This document shows positions 43,501-52,492 of a stretch of DNA of 64,000 nt, in pieces; position 1 is the first letter of the stretch; every line of letters begins with the position of its first letter. The DNA is from Neoscytalidium dimidiatum. Its lineage: Eukaryota > Ascomycota > Dothideomycetes > Botryosphaeriales > Botryosphaeriaceae. The notes beneath the pieces are model-generated. The model did no database searches. It was not told the origin of the DNA and saw nothing but the letters and a program-made list of their open reading frames with translations. The position numbers were made by a program, and so were the translations under genes. The stretch spans positions 2,418,001 through 2,482,000 of the forward strand of contig CM074702.1 of the NCBI GenBank assembly GCA_037367355.1, in the 5' to 3' direction.

Positions 43501-44069
43501 TGAGGTTTAGGGGCAGAAGGCTTGGGGATCTCAACAACGTTGTGATTGTCTCCCTGGCCAGGAACGAAGCCCTTGGTGTTGGTCTTGTGGAATTCTGGAC
43601 GTGAAGTACCGGGCTTGTGTTGAACGAATAGGTTGGAGTAGTTGTCCCGTCTAAGAGGGTTTCGCAGCGGACTCGCTTCGCCGAATTTCGGGGCGCCGCC
43701 CGGGGCGTTGAACACCGGCCTCGACGCTGGTTGCTGGCTCGAGCCCCTTGCAGGCTCTCGCTCGTTGACCATGATATCTTTTATGTATTCGATGGTTTGA
43801 GTTACGCGAACAGAACGTGTCGTGGTACAGATTGTTCGATCAACGGAAGGTCGAGGACGTCTCGAGGGCGACCCGGTGTCTGGGTGATCTTCCGCAGTTG
43901 AATATGGACTAAGGCCGTAGTTACGCTCGATTTCGTCGAATAGTGAGCTGTCGTCTCCAAGGCGCAGGCTGCTGCCTGGACTATCCTCAAGCAGCTTTTC
44001 CAACGATACTCTCTGAGCCTTGTGCTTGCGCTCGAGAATATATGCAATGCCGCAGGCTTCAGAGGAAGG
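40557..44069 (-). CDS. SNF2-family DNA-dependent ATPase (Uls1/Rrp-like), 5' exon unresolved
   Basis: The open frame from 44069 gives 1170 residues; the first ATG within it is at 43772 (1071 residues). It is a nuclear chromatin/DNA-repair translocase. Lobe 1 shows LLPHQVDGVSWM, ADDMGLGKTIQSLALIL (Walker A), LVVAPLALIKQWESEV, MLDEAHSIKNR (Walker B) and CLTGTPMQNNLDEL. Lobe 2 shows KVIVFSQFTSMLDLI, LCSLKCGSLGLNLTAASRVV and QAIDRVHRLNQT. Between the lobes lies a two-CxxC element (CDVCQ and CADCD) in place of a full RING, followed by about 150 Lys- then Asp/Glu/Ser-rich residues. This matches the Uls1/fission-yeast Rrp1-Rrp2 branch best. An N-terminal stretch (AYILERKHKAQRVSLEKLL) upstream of 43772 looks coding, but an in-frame TAG at 44070-44072 demands an upstream exon or the later start. 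Confidence 0.85.
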   Translation of the reverse strand, partial: PSSEACGIAYILERKHKAQRVSLEKLLEDSPGSSLRLGDDSSLFDEIERNYGLSPYSTAEDHPDTGSPSRRPRPSVDRTICTTTRSVRVTQTIEYIKDIMVNEREPARGSSQQPASRPVFNAPGGAPKFGEASPLRNPLRRDNYSNLFVQHKPGTSRPEFHKTNTKGFVPGQGDNHNVVEIPKPSAPKPHTIAATPRPVYSSVRPVGGFQPINDPVKLAHIDFSGEKKRPTIDLTGSDDEEFDPDVAIRDDRFGAGDPFAFVDANKAHENIKNLLEGAFDDEEDKPKTRLRKRKQPKKQQEEKTPTSLADRLKALDVKSDEKSEPDPEEQEEDEDDGTVDGLAVKLLPHQVDGVSWMMDKEVGQRKKNGVLPKGGILADDMGLGKTIQSLALILNNPRPEREEPSEDKPKDKKKKIPSTVCKTTLVVAPLALIKQWESEVKTKVLPSHKLKVLVHHGPSRTKLAEELKRYDIVVTTYQILASEHAASSSGPDGPKIGCYGVHWYRIMLDEAHSIKNRNAKMTQAAYALRSHYRWCLTGTPMQNNLDELQSLIRFLRIKPYDELSRWKNDIAGPMKSGRGNLAMRRLQVFLRAFMKRRTKDVLKQEGALNPGGKPSKDGQKNEGFKIVGRKVETVVADFTPDERSFYDRLADRAQSRLRELMGGEKADYIGALVLLLRLRQACNHPELVGGQVGKDKDAINGAGSGMPKEMQSPRKSKAEESKELDDLADLFGGISVATKHCDVCQIELSKAEASAGAVRCADCDADLAAQKKRHKKKKKHHSKNKKKEEVIEEAPDEEDESPRKPTKLTRKKRVVLDSDDEDEEGEWLVPEDQRQFEDLGKAGGTDDENAEGGGEWLDSDDSETGDEETETPSEKKVVNLVSSEAEEQTEDSASGSGEEDDENEDEDSEAESDNSSDDDDSLFPSTKISRLLDILNKEIPDHKVIVFSQFTSMLDLIEPFLRNAGHRFTRYDGSMRNDLREASLNKLRNDPGTRVLLCSLKCGSLGLNLTAASRVVILEPFWNPFVEEQAIDRVHRLNQTVDVVVYKLTIRKTVEERILDLQEAKRKLANAAIEGGKAINKLSMKDIMNLFRRDAEHEHPVNTQDMDFAGSFKGVLGRGAVARAADAVGSYAQESMADETTRDGKEWSRARPGWERKGSGRVEHSVYGRR

Positions 44070-44609
44070 CTATGCTGCGCAGTCTGTGCTAAGAACCTGC
44101 CTTGCCTTGTCCTTGGATACGTTGTAGCGGGAGAAGAATGGGATCGGATTCAAGGTCAAGTTGTTGGCTAGACGCAACGTGCCGCGGCGGAAGTCTTTCC
44201 TGCTGTTAGTCATGGAGGTCAGAGCACGAAGAGTATCAGCAGCATAAAGAAGGCGACAAACCTGGGAGCGGGTTCTCGGCGCTAAGAAGTCATGAGGGCG
44301 CGGTGGGAGAGGCAAAGTGTGCGAGAGGGTGTTGAATCGGAGCTTATCGCCGTTTCGCCGCATGGCCCGTTGCACCGGCAACGCCCCGCACCAACGCGTC
44401 CAGGTCGCGACACTCTCCGCCTCGTCCTCCGTCGCGCACTGTTACCCACTCGACTGCGGCCGCCGATCCGCTCAGCTCACTTCACATCTGCGAGTCATGA
44501 GCCAGACCATCTTCGCTTTGTAGCGCAATACCGCTGCCCGGTCACTGTCAAAATCGTCAATTTGTCTAGACTCATTACTCCACTTGGACTCCTCATCTCA
44601 GCATTGTGC
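44070..44609. other. Upstream region of SNF2 gene, may hold its first exon
   Basis: The minus strand continues in the SNF2 frame beyond the TAG at 44070-44072, with ATG codons at 44213 and 44363. A 51-base GT-AG candidate intron at 44070-44120 would remove the TAG and keep frame; a longer intron from 44261 is also possible. I could not decide between them. Confidence 0.35.
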
Positions 44610-45800
44610 CTAGTAAGCAAGCCCTTCGAGACTGTCCCTGATCGAGTCCTCCCAGCTCCTGAATCCCGGTCTTCCGATATCTCTCAGTAGCGCTTCTGCC
44701 CTGTCCCGCTGCTTCCACTCGGTGAGATCGCGACCCTTCATGAAGTCCTCCTGGAATCTGTGATCCGGGTAATGCTCCCGCATCCATGCGAGAAATTCGT
44801 TTAATTGCAATGCCCCTGCGGAACCGAAGACTCGCTCATTCTTGACATCCGGGTGGATAGCTGCCACCACATGCAGCCACGCCACGTCTTCAACATCGCT
44901 GTATTGCTCTGCACTTTTCGCTTAGCCCATCAGCCACCGTCGAAAGACTGCAGCACTTACGGGGTGGGTCATCTTTCACAGGCTCACGGCTGCCCTCCCA
45001 GAGCGCCTGGATCCAATACGTAGTGGACGGATGGCCTTGATGTTTGACAGATAGGATCTTGCCGAAAGTGGCAGCCGGAAGCACTGTCGTGATAAGTCAG
45101 CCTGGCGGCCCCAAGGCAGCGGACGAGTCACCCACCGGTGTTGACGACCATGCTCGGCTTTGTTTCTTTCACCCAATTCCACAAGGCTTGTTCAGATTGC
45201 GTTTTGCTTGCTGCGTAAACTGTTTTGCCATGCCGTGGCCCAGATGCACCTTCCTCCCACGCCTCATTCACCGCCTTGTCGTTCCATGTGTTCTCATCGA
45301 TCACAAGTCTTGTGTCTGCAATGGGCATAGTAGCAGCCCATGATGACGAGGTGAGAACAAATCGTTTGATGCTTGGTTCGCCGGCGGCCGCTTTTGCTGC
45401 TATCAATGCCCCATTGACTACACACGGGATCACGTTCCGCGGTTCAGGATCCCAAGTTAAGACAGACGCTACGTGAATGAAAGCGCTGACTCCTAGAGTA
45501 TATCAGTCAGTAAGACAACTTCCACACGTGCAAGACCCCGGCTATACCCTTCTTGACCTCATCAAACGCACCCTCAACCGCCATGTCTGGAACACAGACC
45601 AGCTCGAACTTGCCTTCGCCGTATCTCCCATCGAAGAGCTCCCTGATCCATGCATGTTTCCTGGTATCCCTCACAGTTCCTCGCACTTTGTAACCGGCTG
45701 TCAGAAACTTGTCTACTACCTGAGCTGCTATGAAGCCATTTGCTCCTGTGACTAGCACAGTGGAGCCTTTGGGAATAGCTGGATCGTCAATTAGTGACAT
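44610..45800 (-). CDS. NAD(P)-dependent extended SDR reductase (GRE2/dihydroflavonol-reductase-like)
   Basis: Model: complement of 44610-44908, 44961-45083, 45136-45492 and 45548-45800; 343 residues. It should reduce aldehydes or ketones with NADPH in the cytosol, as yeast Gre2 does. The Rossmann motif VLVTGANGFIAAQVVDKFL is followed by VRGTVRDTRK (NADP preference), then IHVASVL, VLTSSSWAA as the catalytic Ser region and the YAASK active-site motif in TVYAASKTQSEQA. The C-terminal substrate domain (YSDVEDVAWLHVVAAIHPD) closes it. All introns are 49-58 bases with consistent phase. Substrate cannot be told. The first ATG of the frame was chosen; upstream the frame continues without ATG. Confidence 0.88.
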
Positions 45801-47514
45801 TTTCTGAATGCGCTGGGCTGGGTGAGGACGAAGAATGAACAAGAGCTTGTTCTTTTAACTATTGTACACATCATTACTCAAGTAACTTTCTGCCATGAGA
45901 AGAACTTAATGATATCGAGTTGGCCAGTACAATGAGCGAACCCTGTGACTGCGACGTCATGTCGATCTTCTAGCCGGTCTGCCACTGCCATTGTCTTTTC
46001 CTCACGCACCTGTACCTTTTTTGCATCTCCATGCATGTGCGGGGCCGCATCTATCCCGAAAGCCTGGTAAACACAGTACCACGTGTATACCGCGAGTCTT
46101 TTATGCCTCGCCTAGCGCAAGGTAATGGAAGGTACTGGCGCTGGACTTCACCCCGCTGCACCTCGGCCCTACTCCGAGTGGCGCCTTACCGACATCCCCG
46201 ATTCGCGCAAACTTTAAGAAATTATACGGCGAAGAAGACTACAGTAGTCACGGAGTTATATCCAAGGTGGGGCATATCACCATCGATTGCCAAGGCGGTG
46301 TACTTGGCCCCATGACCACGGTTGTAGGGCAATGCCAGTGCTGGATGATGGAAATCTTTCCGCGGATCAAAGATCGACGTCCAAAGCTCAACTTAATGCA
46401 ATGCGAAAGGCGGAAGCTTGCTCCGAGAATAAAACCTTTTCTAACATTGACAATAATTGAGAGCTGTCACGAGAAGTCTGAAGCATTAGAAGCGCGAGAG
46501 CTCTTGCAACGGGCATCCACCAATAACCTCACTGATAAGTGCCACAGGGTTTACGAGGCACATACGTCCTGGTAGCCGCTTTTCCTCATGTCCGGATCTT
46601 CTGATTAGCTTTGGCCCATCTTGTAGAGCGGAAAGTGTGGGCTGCTAAGATAATCTATCCGAGACCTCGTGAAATTGGGCAACGTCGGCTTCGAAGCTTG
46701 CCTTACTTTGGCGAGCCATGCACAACATGTTCATATCATTACCATGTGTGCAGGAGGAAAGCGCATCTACCAAACATGAAGAGACATTGGTAAATATATA
46801 CCAAAGCGAAGCGATTGAGTTTCATCCGGCAACTCTACATCAACGCATTGTCTGATACTGCTGTAAGTGTCTCTGGCGCATGCCCCCTGTCCATTCGCGC
46901 AATCAGTCCCATCTACAAGCATATATATACAGCATTCCGTTTCAGAGATACGACAGTATAGAGGCGTGAGTTATGGAGACTGTGTGATCTACAATGAGCA
47001 CGAATGTCAACTTAAGGCATGCAGAAGGTAATAAATAAGGTGCGGCAGGTTTCATCCTCCTCAAATCTCACGGAGAATATTCTGGGTACTTTATTGAGTG
47101 GCTTGCATGGATGTTCAATCTCTGGCTATGAATGTTACTACGTACGGGTATTATACGTTGGTCGCTTCTTGCATGCAATGTCGTCGGGCAGCGAATTCGT
47201 AGTCAGTTGAGACGTATCTGTAGAGATAGGCGAAGACCCCACTCTCCATGTCGCCTGCTGGATCGGCTCAACATCCCGAGTATTTTGGATGCTTTACTCC
47301 ATTCTTGGAGAGTTTGTAGCCGTAAGAGCCGCATATCGACCAATAAGTGCAGCGATTACCACAGATCGACCGAAAACAACCCCAGAAATCGAAGGCCCCA
47401 GACGACTTATCATCAGATGATGCAAACTCTTATCAGAATGAAGTGAATTATTAATGCTTCAAATCCTTCCCTCATAGTTGAGTATTGCGCCGTAGGCACC
47501 GTTCGTTAGAGAAC
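45801..47514. other. Intergenic 1.7 kb, SDR reductase / permease
   Basis: Divergent genes flank it. AT-richer than most of the window. A TATATATA lies near 46921-46928, about 590 bases before the permease ATG. Several short frames, none with features. A decayed element cannot be excluded, but I saw no terminal repeats. Confidence 0.45.
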
Positions 47515-49473
47515 ATGACTCTCTCCTTCTCTATGGCCCGCAAGCTTCCCGACCTTAAGCACGCACTCCAGAATAAAGATACCTTCTTAGCAGCAATTGA
47601 GACAAAGGAATCTGCCGAAGGAAGACTTGAGAATCGCAATCCGTGGACGAATGAAGATCTGGATATAAGCCCAAAGAAAGACTGGACATGGGCATGGTGG
47701 GATTTTGCGGCGTTTTGGTGGTCATACGGTATTTCCAGCATCCATGTCCCCACGCCTGTATGCCATCCTATTAATGCTGTTACCGGAAGGTTTCTCCACA
47801 GGGGTTTGGGCAGCGGGCTCATCGCTGCTATCAATTGGCCTTACATGGTGGCAAGGTGATTCACTTCGCTCGAAATTTCTTTTTGAACTCATGCTAACAA
47901 CCAGCGAGCCATTCTCTGCATCTTCATCTCACACTTTCTTGGAGCTGTGGGCATGGTTATGCACTCGCGTTCAGCAGCCGTGTACCATTTTGGTTTTCCA
48001 GTTGCTAGCCGAATCGTCTGGGGCCTTCGAGGTGCCTATTTCCCCGTGTTTGTGCGCGTTTTGGTTGGCACGGTATGGGTTGGTGTTCAACTTATCCAAG
48101 GAGGTTATTTCACCGCTATTCTTTTTCGTGCCATGTTCGGGAACTCGTTTGAAAACCTAAAGAAAACTATTCCAGAAGGTCACGATATCACGGTGCAAGA
48201 GCTGATTGGACTACTAGTATTTTGGTAGATTTTCCTTCCTTCGCTACTCTTTTGGAATTTCGAACTGATTGGTCTTCTATTTCAGGGTGGTGACCCTCCC
48301 TGTACTCAATGTTCCCATTCCAAAAGTCCGTGTCCTCTACACCATAAAGTCTGCCACTCTCCCACCTATAGTCATCGGTCTCTTCATCTTCTGCATGCTC
48401 CAAGCTCGTGGTTCTGGTCACACCGCTGGCAGCTTCACCTACAGCAGCACCGCCATCAGCCCACTCCACGGCACATCCCTCGCTTGGGCGATGCTCGGCG
48501 GCATCAACTCTGTCATGGGGAAGACCAGCCCCGCAATTGTTTGCCAGCCGGACCTTGCCCGCTACGCACGCAACCCTACCGCACCCCTGTGGTCCCAGCC
48601 ACTCACACTTCCAATCGGCAACACGCTGTGCGCAACGCTCGGTATCTTCGGGACGAGCGCCATAAATGCCGCTTGGGGCGAGCTGTTGTGGAATCCTTGG
48701 GATCTTTCCAACGCCATACTTGACCGGTACTGGAACGCCGGTGCGCGGGTGAGCGTAGCGATCGTCGCTTTGGGATTTCTATTCTCCATCTTGGGATCGA
48801 ACCTCGGGTATGCACTGCCCATCACTTTTCCTTAGGGAGTAACCCCTTCAAGTAATACCACGAGATCCGCTAGCAGCCCTCCAGAGCAAACGTCATCCCC
48901 TTCGGGGCCGACACGACCACCCTGCTCCCGCGCTTCATCAACATCAAGCGCGGCATGCACGTCGCCTACGTCCTCGGCCTACTCGTCTTCCCCTGGAAGA
49001 TTCTCAAGAGCGCGACGTCCTTCCTCCGCTTCCTCGGCGGCTACAGTGTCTTTCTTGGCCCCTTCGTTGGCATCTTCCTGACCGATTACCTCGTTGTGCG
49101 CCGCGGTAACATATACGTCGACGAACTGTACAGTCCGCGGGGTAGGTACTGGTACAGAGGTAGCATTGGCTGGAGAGCAGCCGTTGCGTACGTTTTTGCG
49201 GTCATTTTTCCAATTCCAGGGTTTGTATCGACATTTGGGGAGGATGTAGGGGTGGGTTGGCTGAGGGTTTATCAGGTTGGATGGTTGCTCGGATGTTCAC
49301 TGAGCAGTGTGGTTTATTGGCTGCTCTGTTTGGTGGGCGATTTTGCGGCGGAGGAGAGGATGATGCCGTTTGAAGAGCTCAGTAGATCATCGCAGCGCGC
49401 ATTGGAGGTGACCGATGCCGACCAAGTGCATGTGGTGATCGATGTCGAGGTTAATGCTATGCAGAAGACGTAA
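47515..49473 (+). CDS. NCS1-family nucleobase/nucleoside/allantoin permease
   Basis: Model: 47515-47728, 47802-47855, 47909-48224, 48286-48807 and 48885-49473; 564 residues. It is a plasma-membrane proton or sodium symporter of the Fur4/Dal4/Fui1 group. Typical stretches are ENRNPWTNEDLDISP before helix 1 (the NCS1 N-terminal mark), WTWAWWDFAAFWW, SSLLSIGLTWWQ, ISHFLGAVGMVMHSRSAAVYHFGFPV, PRFINIKRG with the IPFGAD loop before it, and GGYSVFLGPFVGIFLTDYLVVRRG. About twelve hydrophobic helices can be counted. The acceptor of exon 3 is GCGAG rather than the CAG a few bases earlier, chosen because only it restores the WWQAI frame. Substrate (uracil, uridine, allantoin or other) cannot be decided by eye. 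Confidence 0.88.
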
Positions 49474-50899
49474 ACCGTAAGCGTCTGACTCTCATTAGCA
49501 CTGTGTAACCATGAAAGGTCTAGTTTCACCACTTCATGGCTATATGCTTACTTCGTACGATTATTGGGCTGGATGAGGTAGCAGAAAACCTGCAGAAATT
49601 TCACTCTGATTGGCGATACAAAACGCATCCTTGACGTATCATAGTTCTTCATCAGCACGGAGGACCATTTCGGGATTGATCTCAACCCACATTTAATCTG
49701 TCTTATAGCTCGATGAAAGTCTCACTGAGCATTGATACGAAGACAAAGACGTTTATCCGGCAAGATACAGTAAGAAATGCAGCGTCTGTACGTCCGAAGA
49801 TCAGTTTATACCTCAAAACACGGATATGGAAAGACGGACAGCTAGTGGAAGACTGTGGGAGTCGCTGTTCCACAAGGAGTGCGGCAAGTAGATCACCGCT
49901 CTGTTCATTCTGCCGGTATCTTCGGACCAATCCCCTTCGCAGATGCATTCGGGAGGCCCTTGAGATCTGTTCTTATCTTTCTCACTCTGAAGCAAATCAA
50001 ACCGCGACCCTGCTGCGCCTTCTGTCGTCTAGTTGAGGCAGATCAGATTGTTCTCGACCAAACCATGATTTGTATTCGGATGACGGCTTCAAGCGCTAAT
50101 GATGTGACTCGGCCGTAATGTCATCTCTAGTATGCAGCTCGCGAAATTTGCACGAAGTTAGGACTGGAGACTGAGGCCTTTGGCTTCCACGAAATTCCGT
50201 CCTTCAGCCAAAGGTTTATTCGAGGCAAAAAGTCCATGTCATTGTCTTGATCAAGATCAACCCCCGCTCCGTTGTACCAAAGGCCATCCCGTTCCGGTAA
50301 TCTGACGCGGAGCTATGGCCAACGCGATGCAAGCACAGTGCCTGAAACCCTCTGCCTCGGCCCAATACGACACAAGCGCGTGCTTCCGCCAACACGTCCC
50401 CACCCCGCCTCCAAACTTCTTCGCAGCACCCGCTGACAAGGGCAAGCATTGCGCGAGCGGTCAACTTTTGCCAGATCAGACCCAGATCTGCCACCTGGAT
50501 CCGAGCGAGCAGAAGTCAAACCTAGGCAATTGCACCGGCTCGTTGGACACCTCATCCGCCTCGGCCGTAAGAATCTCTCCGTCTCCGCTGGCTATCCGCA
50601 TGCCCCGGACGAGGAACGTCAACCTCACTCCTCATATCAATGTCCGTTGTCCCCAACAAGACCATCTGATCGTTTTGCACAGCAAGCATTTCCGGTTACG
50701 CCGCAAGCCTGACAGAGCCCGGGCCACAGCAGTCTCCAACGCCCATCCCGACTATCGCGGACTTCCCATTACGGCAACTCGATTCACGTGCAGCAAAGCG
50801 CAGTGGACGTTTCCAAAAACACCATTCGGACCCAACCAAAAAAAAAAATACAAGAACACAACCAATCCACCCAAACACCATCCCCACCCAGCCGCCATC
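49474..50899. promoter_or_regulatory. Promoter/leader of alpha/beta hydrolase
   Basis: The last 585 bases (from ATG 50315) are stop-free and in frame with the hydrolase, but the sequence shows no domain and the internal start at 50900 is better (see finding). The preceding kilobase shows no gene. Confidence 0.4.
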
Positions 50900-52093
50900 A
50901 TGACCACCCTCCTAGCCCGCCATCCCGCCAAAGCCATCTACGCGCTCTACGCCATCCTCCTCGAAAGCGTGCGCCTGCCCCTCTGGATGCTCATCTACAC
51001 GCTTCCCTCCCTCCGGCCGGACCCGCACTGGACGCACGCGCAAGCCGTGCGCATCAAGCTGCTCCGGGCCATCGTCCAGCACAGCGCCGCGGTCGAAGTC
51101 CACGTCCCGCTCAGCCTGGCGCCGGGCCGCGAGGGCGACCGCTTTGAGCTGATGGCGCCCGCGCCCGCGCAGACCTACGTCGGCCCTCTCGCGGATCCAG
51201 AGGTCCAGCCCGCCAAAATCGGGGGCACGTGGTACTCGTCGCGCTACTCGTCCGGCGCTACCGCGAACGGGAGCACCGCCGCCGACGACACCAACAAGGC
51301 CGTCGTGCTCCACTTCCACGGCGGCGCCTTCGTGCTGGGCGACGGGCGCGAGCGCGACTGCGGCCACCTGGCGCGCACGATGCTGGCGACGCTGCCATCC
51401 AGCGTCTCGCACGTCTACTGCCCGCAGTACCGGCTGGCGGGCGCGCCCAGCTCGACGCCCTTCCCCGGCGCGCTGCAGGACGCGGTGACGGCGTACCTGC
51501 ACCTGCTGCGCGCGCACCGCATCCCGCCGTCGCGCATCGTCCTCTCCGGCGACAGCGCGGGCGGCAACATCGTCAACGGCTTGCTGCGCTACGTCGCGAC
51601 GTACGGCGACGAGCTGGGCATCCCGGCCCCAGCCTGCGCGTGGCTGTGGTCACCGTGGATCAACCCCAGCCTGGCGCTGGACGTGGCCGCGTCCACGCGC
51701 TCGCCCAACTTCGCGTCCGACTACATCAGCGAGGGCTTCGGGGCGTGGGGTTGCCGCGTGTACGTCGGCGACGGGGCGAGGAAGAAGCAGAAGAAGGCGG
51801 ACGTCGCTGACGCGTGGATCTCGGGCGGCGCGCATCCGTTCAGGAGTCCGGCCCCAGTGTGGGTGCAGACGGGCGGCCGGGAGCTGCTGTTCCACGATAA
51901 CATCGAGTATTTCGAGGGCTTGCGGAAGGTGAATGCGGCGAAGGACGGGAAGGACGGGGTGCCGTGCGAGTTGGAGATCGTGGCGTACGCGCCGCACGAC
52001 ATCCCGCTGGTTGGGCATATCGTCGGCTTTTCCAAGGAGTATGCTGAGGTTCTGAAGAAGGCGGAGGCGTTTTATCAGAAGGTCAGGAAGTGA
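50900..52093 (+). CDS. Alpha/beta hydrolase, hormone-sensitive-lipase (HSL) family
   Basis: Single exon, 397 residues. Likely an esterase or lipase; the N-terminal LESVRLPLWMLIYTLPSL looks like a membrane anchor, so it may be membrane-bound. The oxyanion-hole motif HFHGGAFVLGD lies near residue 138, the nucleophile elbow GDSAGGNIVNG with Ser about 219, and the catalytic His is probably in YAPHDIPLVGHIVGF near 364-372; the Asp should be in the preceding strand (after VWVQTGGRELLFHDN). The start at 50900 was chosen for its context (GCCGCCATCATGA) and because homologues begin near such an anchor. The extension of 195 codons upstream is low in complexity and lacks a domain. GC-rich codon use, no intron. 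Substrate unknown. Confidence 0.85.
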   Translation: MTTLLARHPAKAIYALYAILLESVRLPLWMLIYTLPSLRPDPHWTHAQAVRIKLLRAIVQHSAAVEVHVPLSLAPGREGDRFELMAPAPAQTYVGPLADPEVQPAKIGGTWYSSRYSSGATANGSTAADDTNKAVVLHFHGGAFVLGDGRERDCGHLARTMLATLPSSVSHVYCPQYRLAGAPSSTPFPGALQDAVTAYLHLLRAHRIPPSRIVLSGDSAGGNIVNGLLRYVATYGDELGIPAPACAWLWSPWINPSLALDVAASTRSPNFASDYISEGFGAWGCRVYVGDGARKKQKKADVADAWISGGAHPFRSPAPVWVQTGGRELLFHDNIEYFEGLRKVNAAKDGKDGVPCELEIVAYAPHDIPLVGHIVGFSKEYAEVLKKAEAFYQKVRK

Positions 52094-52492
52094 CCTGAAT
52101 GTTCGTGAGGAGTCAGCGGATGGCTTTCCAAATTACCGCAGGAATGATCGAAGTAACCGAAGCCTACGTGGGACAGTTGAGATGCAAATAATGAAAGTTA
52201 AACAATATGATTACCCTTATATCTATACCACTTACCCATGTGTGCAGACGCCGAGATGAATTACCCCTGAGAGCAACCAGAACCCGCGGCTATGCGTAAA
52301 CGATCGAACAAGGTACGGGGAGAAGAAAATACCCACTAAAGGCGCCGAGTACCAACCAAAACGAATGAGTTCAAAACAGCAGAAAAAGAAACGCTACGCT
52401 AATAACAAATTACCGGCCAAATCATATTCCAGATCAGATGCCATCTACAATCATCTTCGTCGGTGCGTCCCCGTCTCTTTCAATCATGCTCT
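52094..52492. other. Convergent 3' interval
   Basis: A 399-base gap between the hydrolase (+) and calpain (-) stop codons; AT-rich, holds both 3' ends. No gene seen. Confidence 0.6.

Noticed and set aside
45801..47400. Possible degenerate transposon in AT-richer spacer
   Set aside because: No terminal inverted repeats, target duplication or transposase/RT motifs could be seen by eye.
47729..47856. Reading exon 1 of the permease straight through to the stop at 47857-47859
   Set aside because: Would truncate after 114 residues; splicing restores SSLLSIGLTWWQ and all later helices, so the gene is intact.
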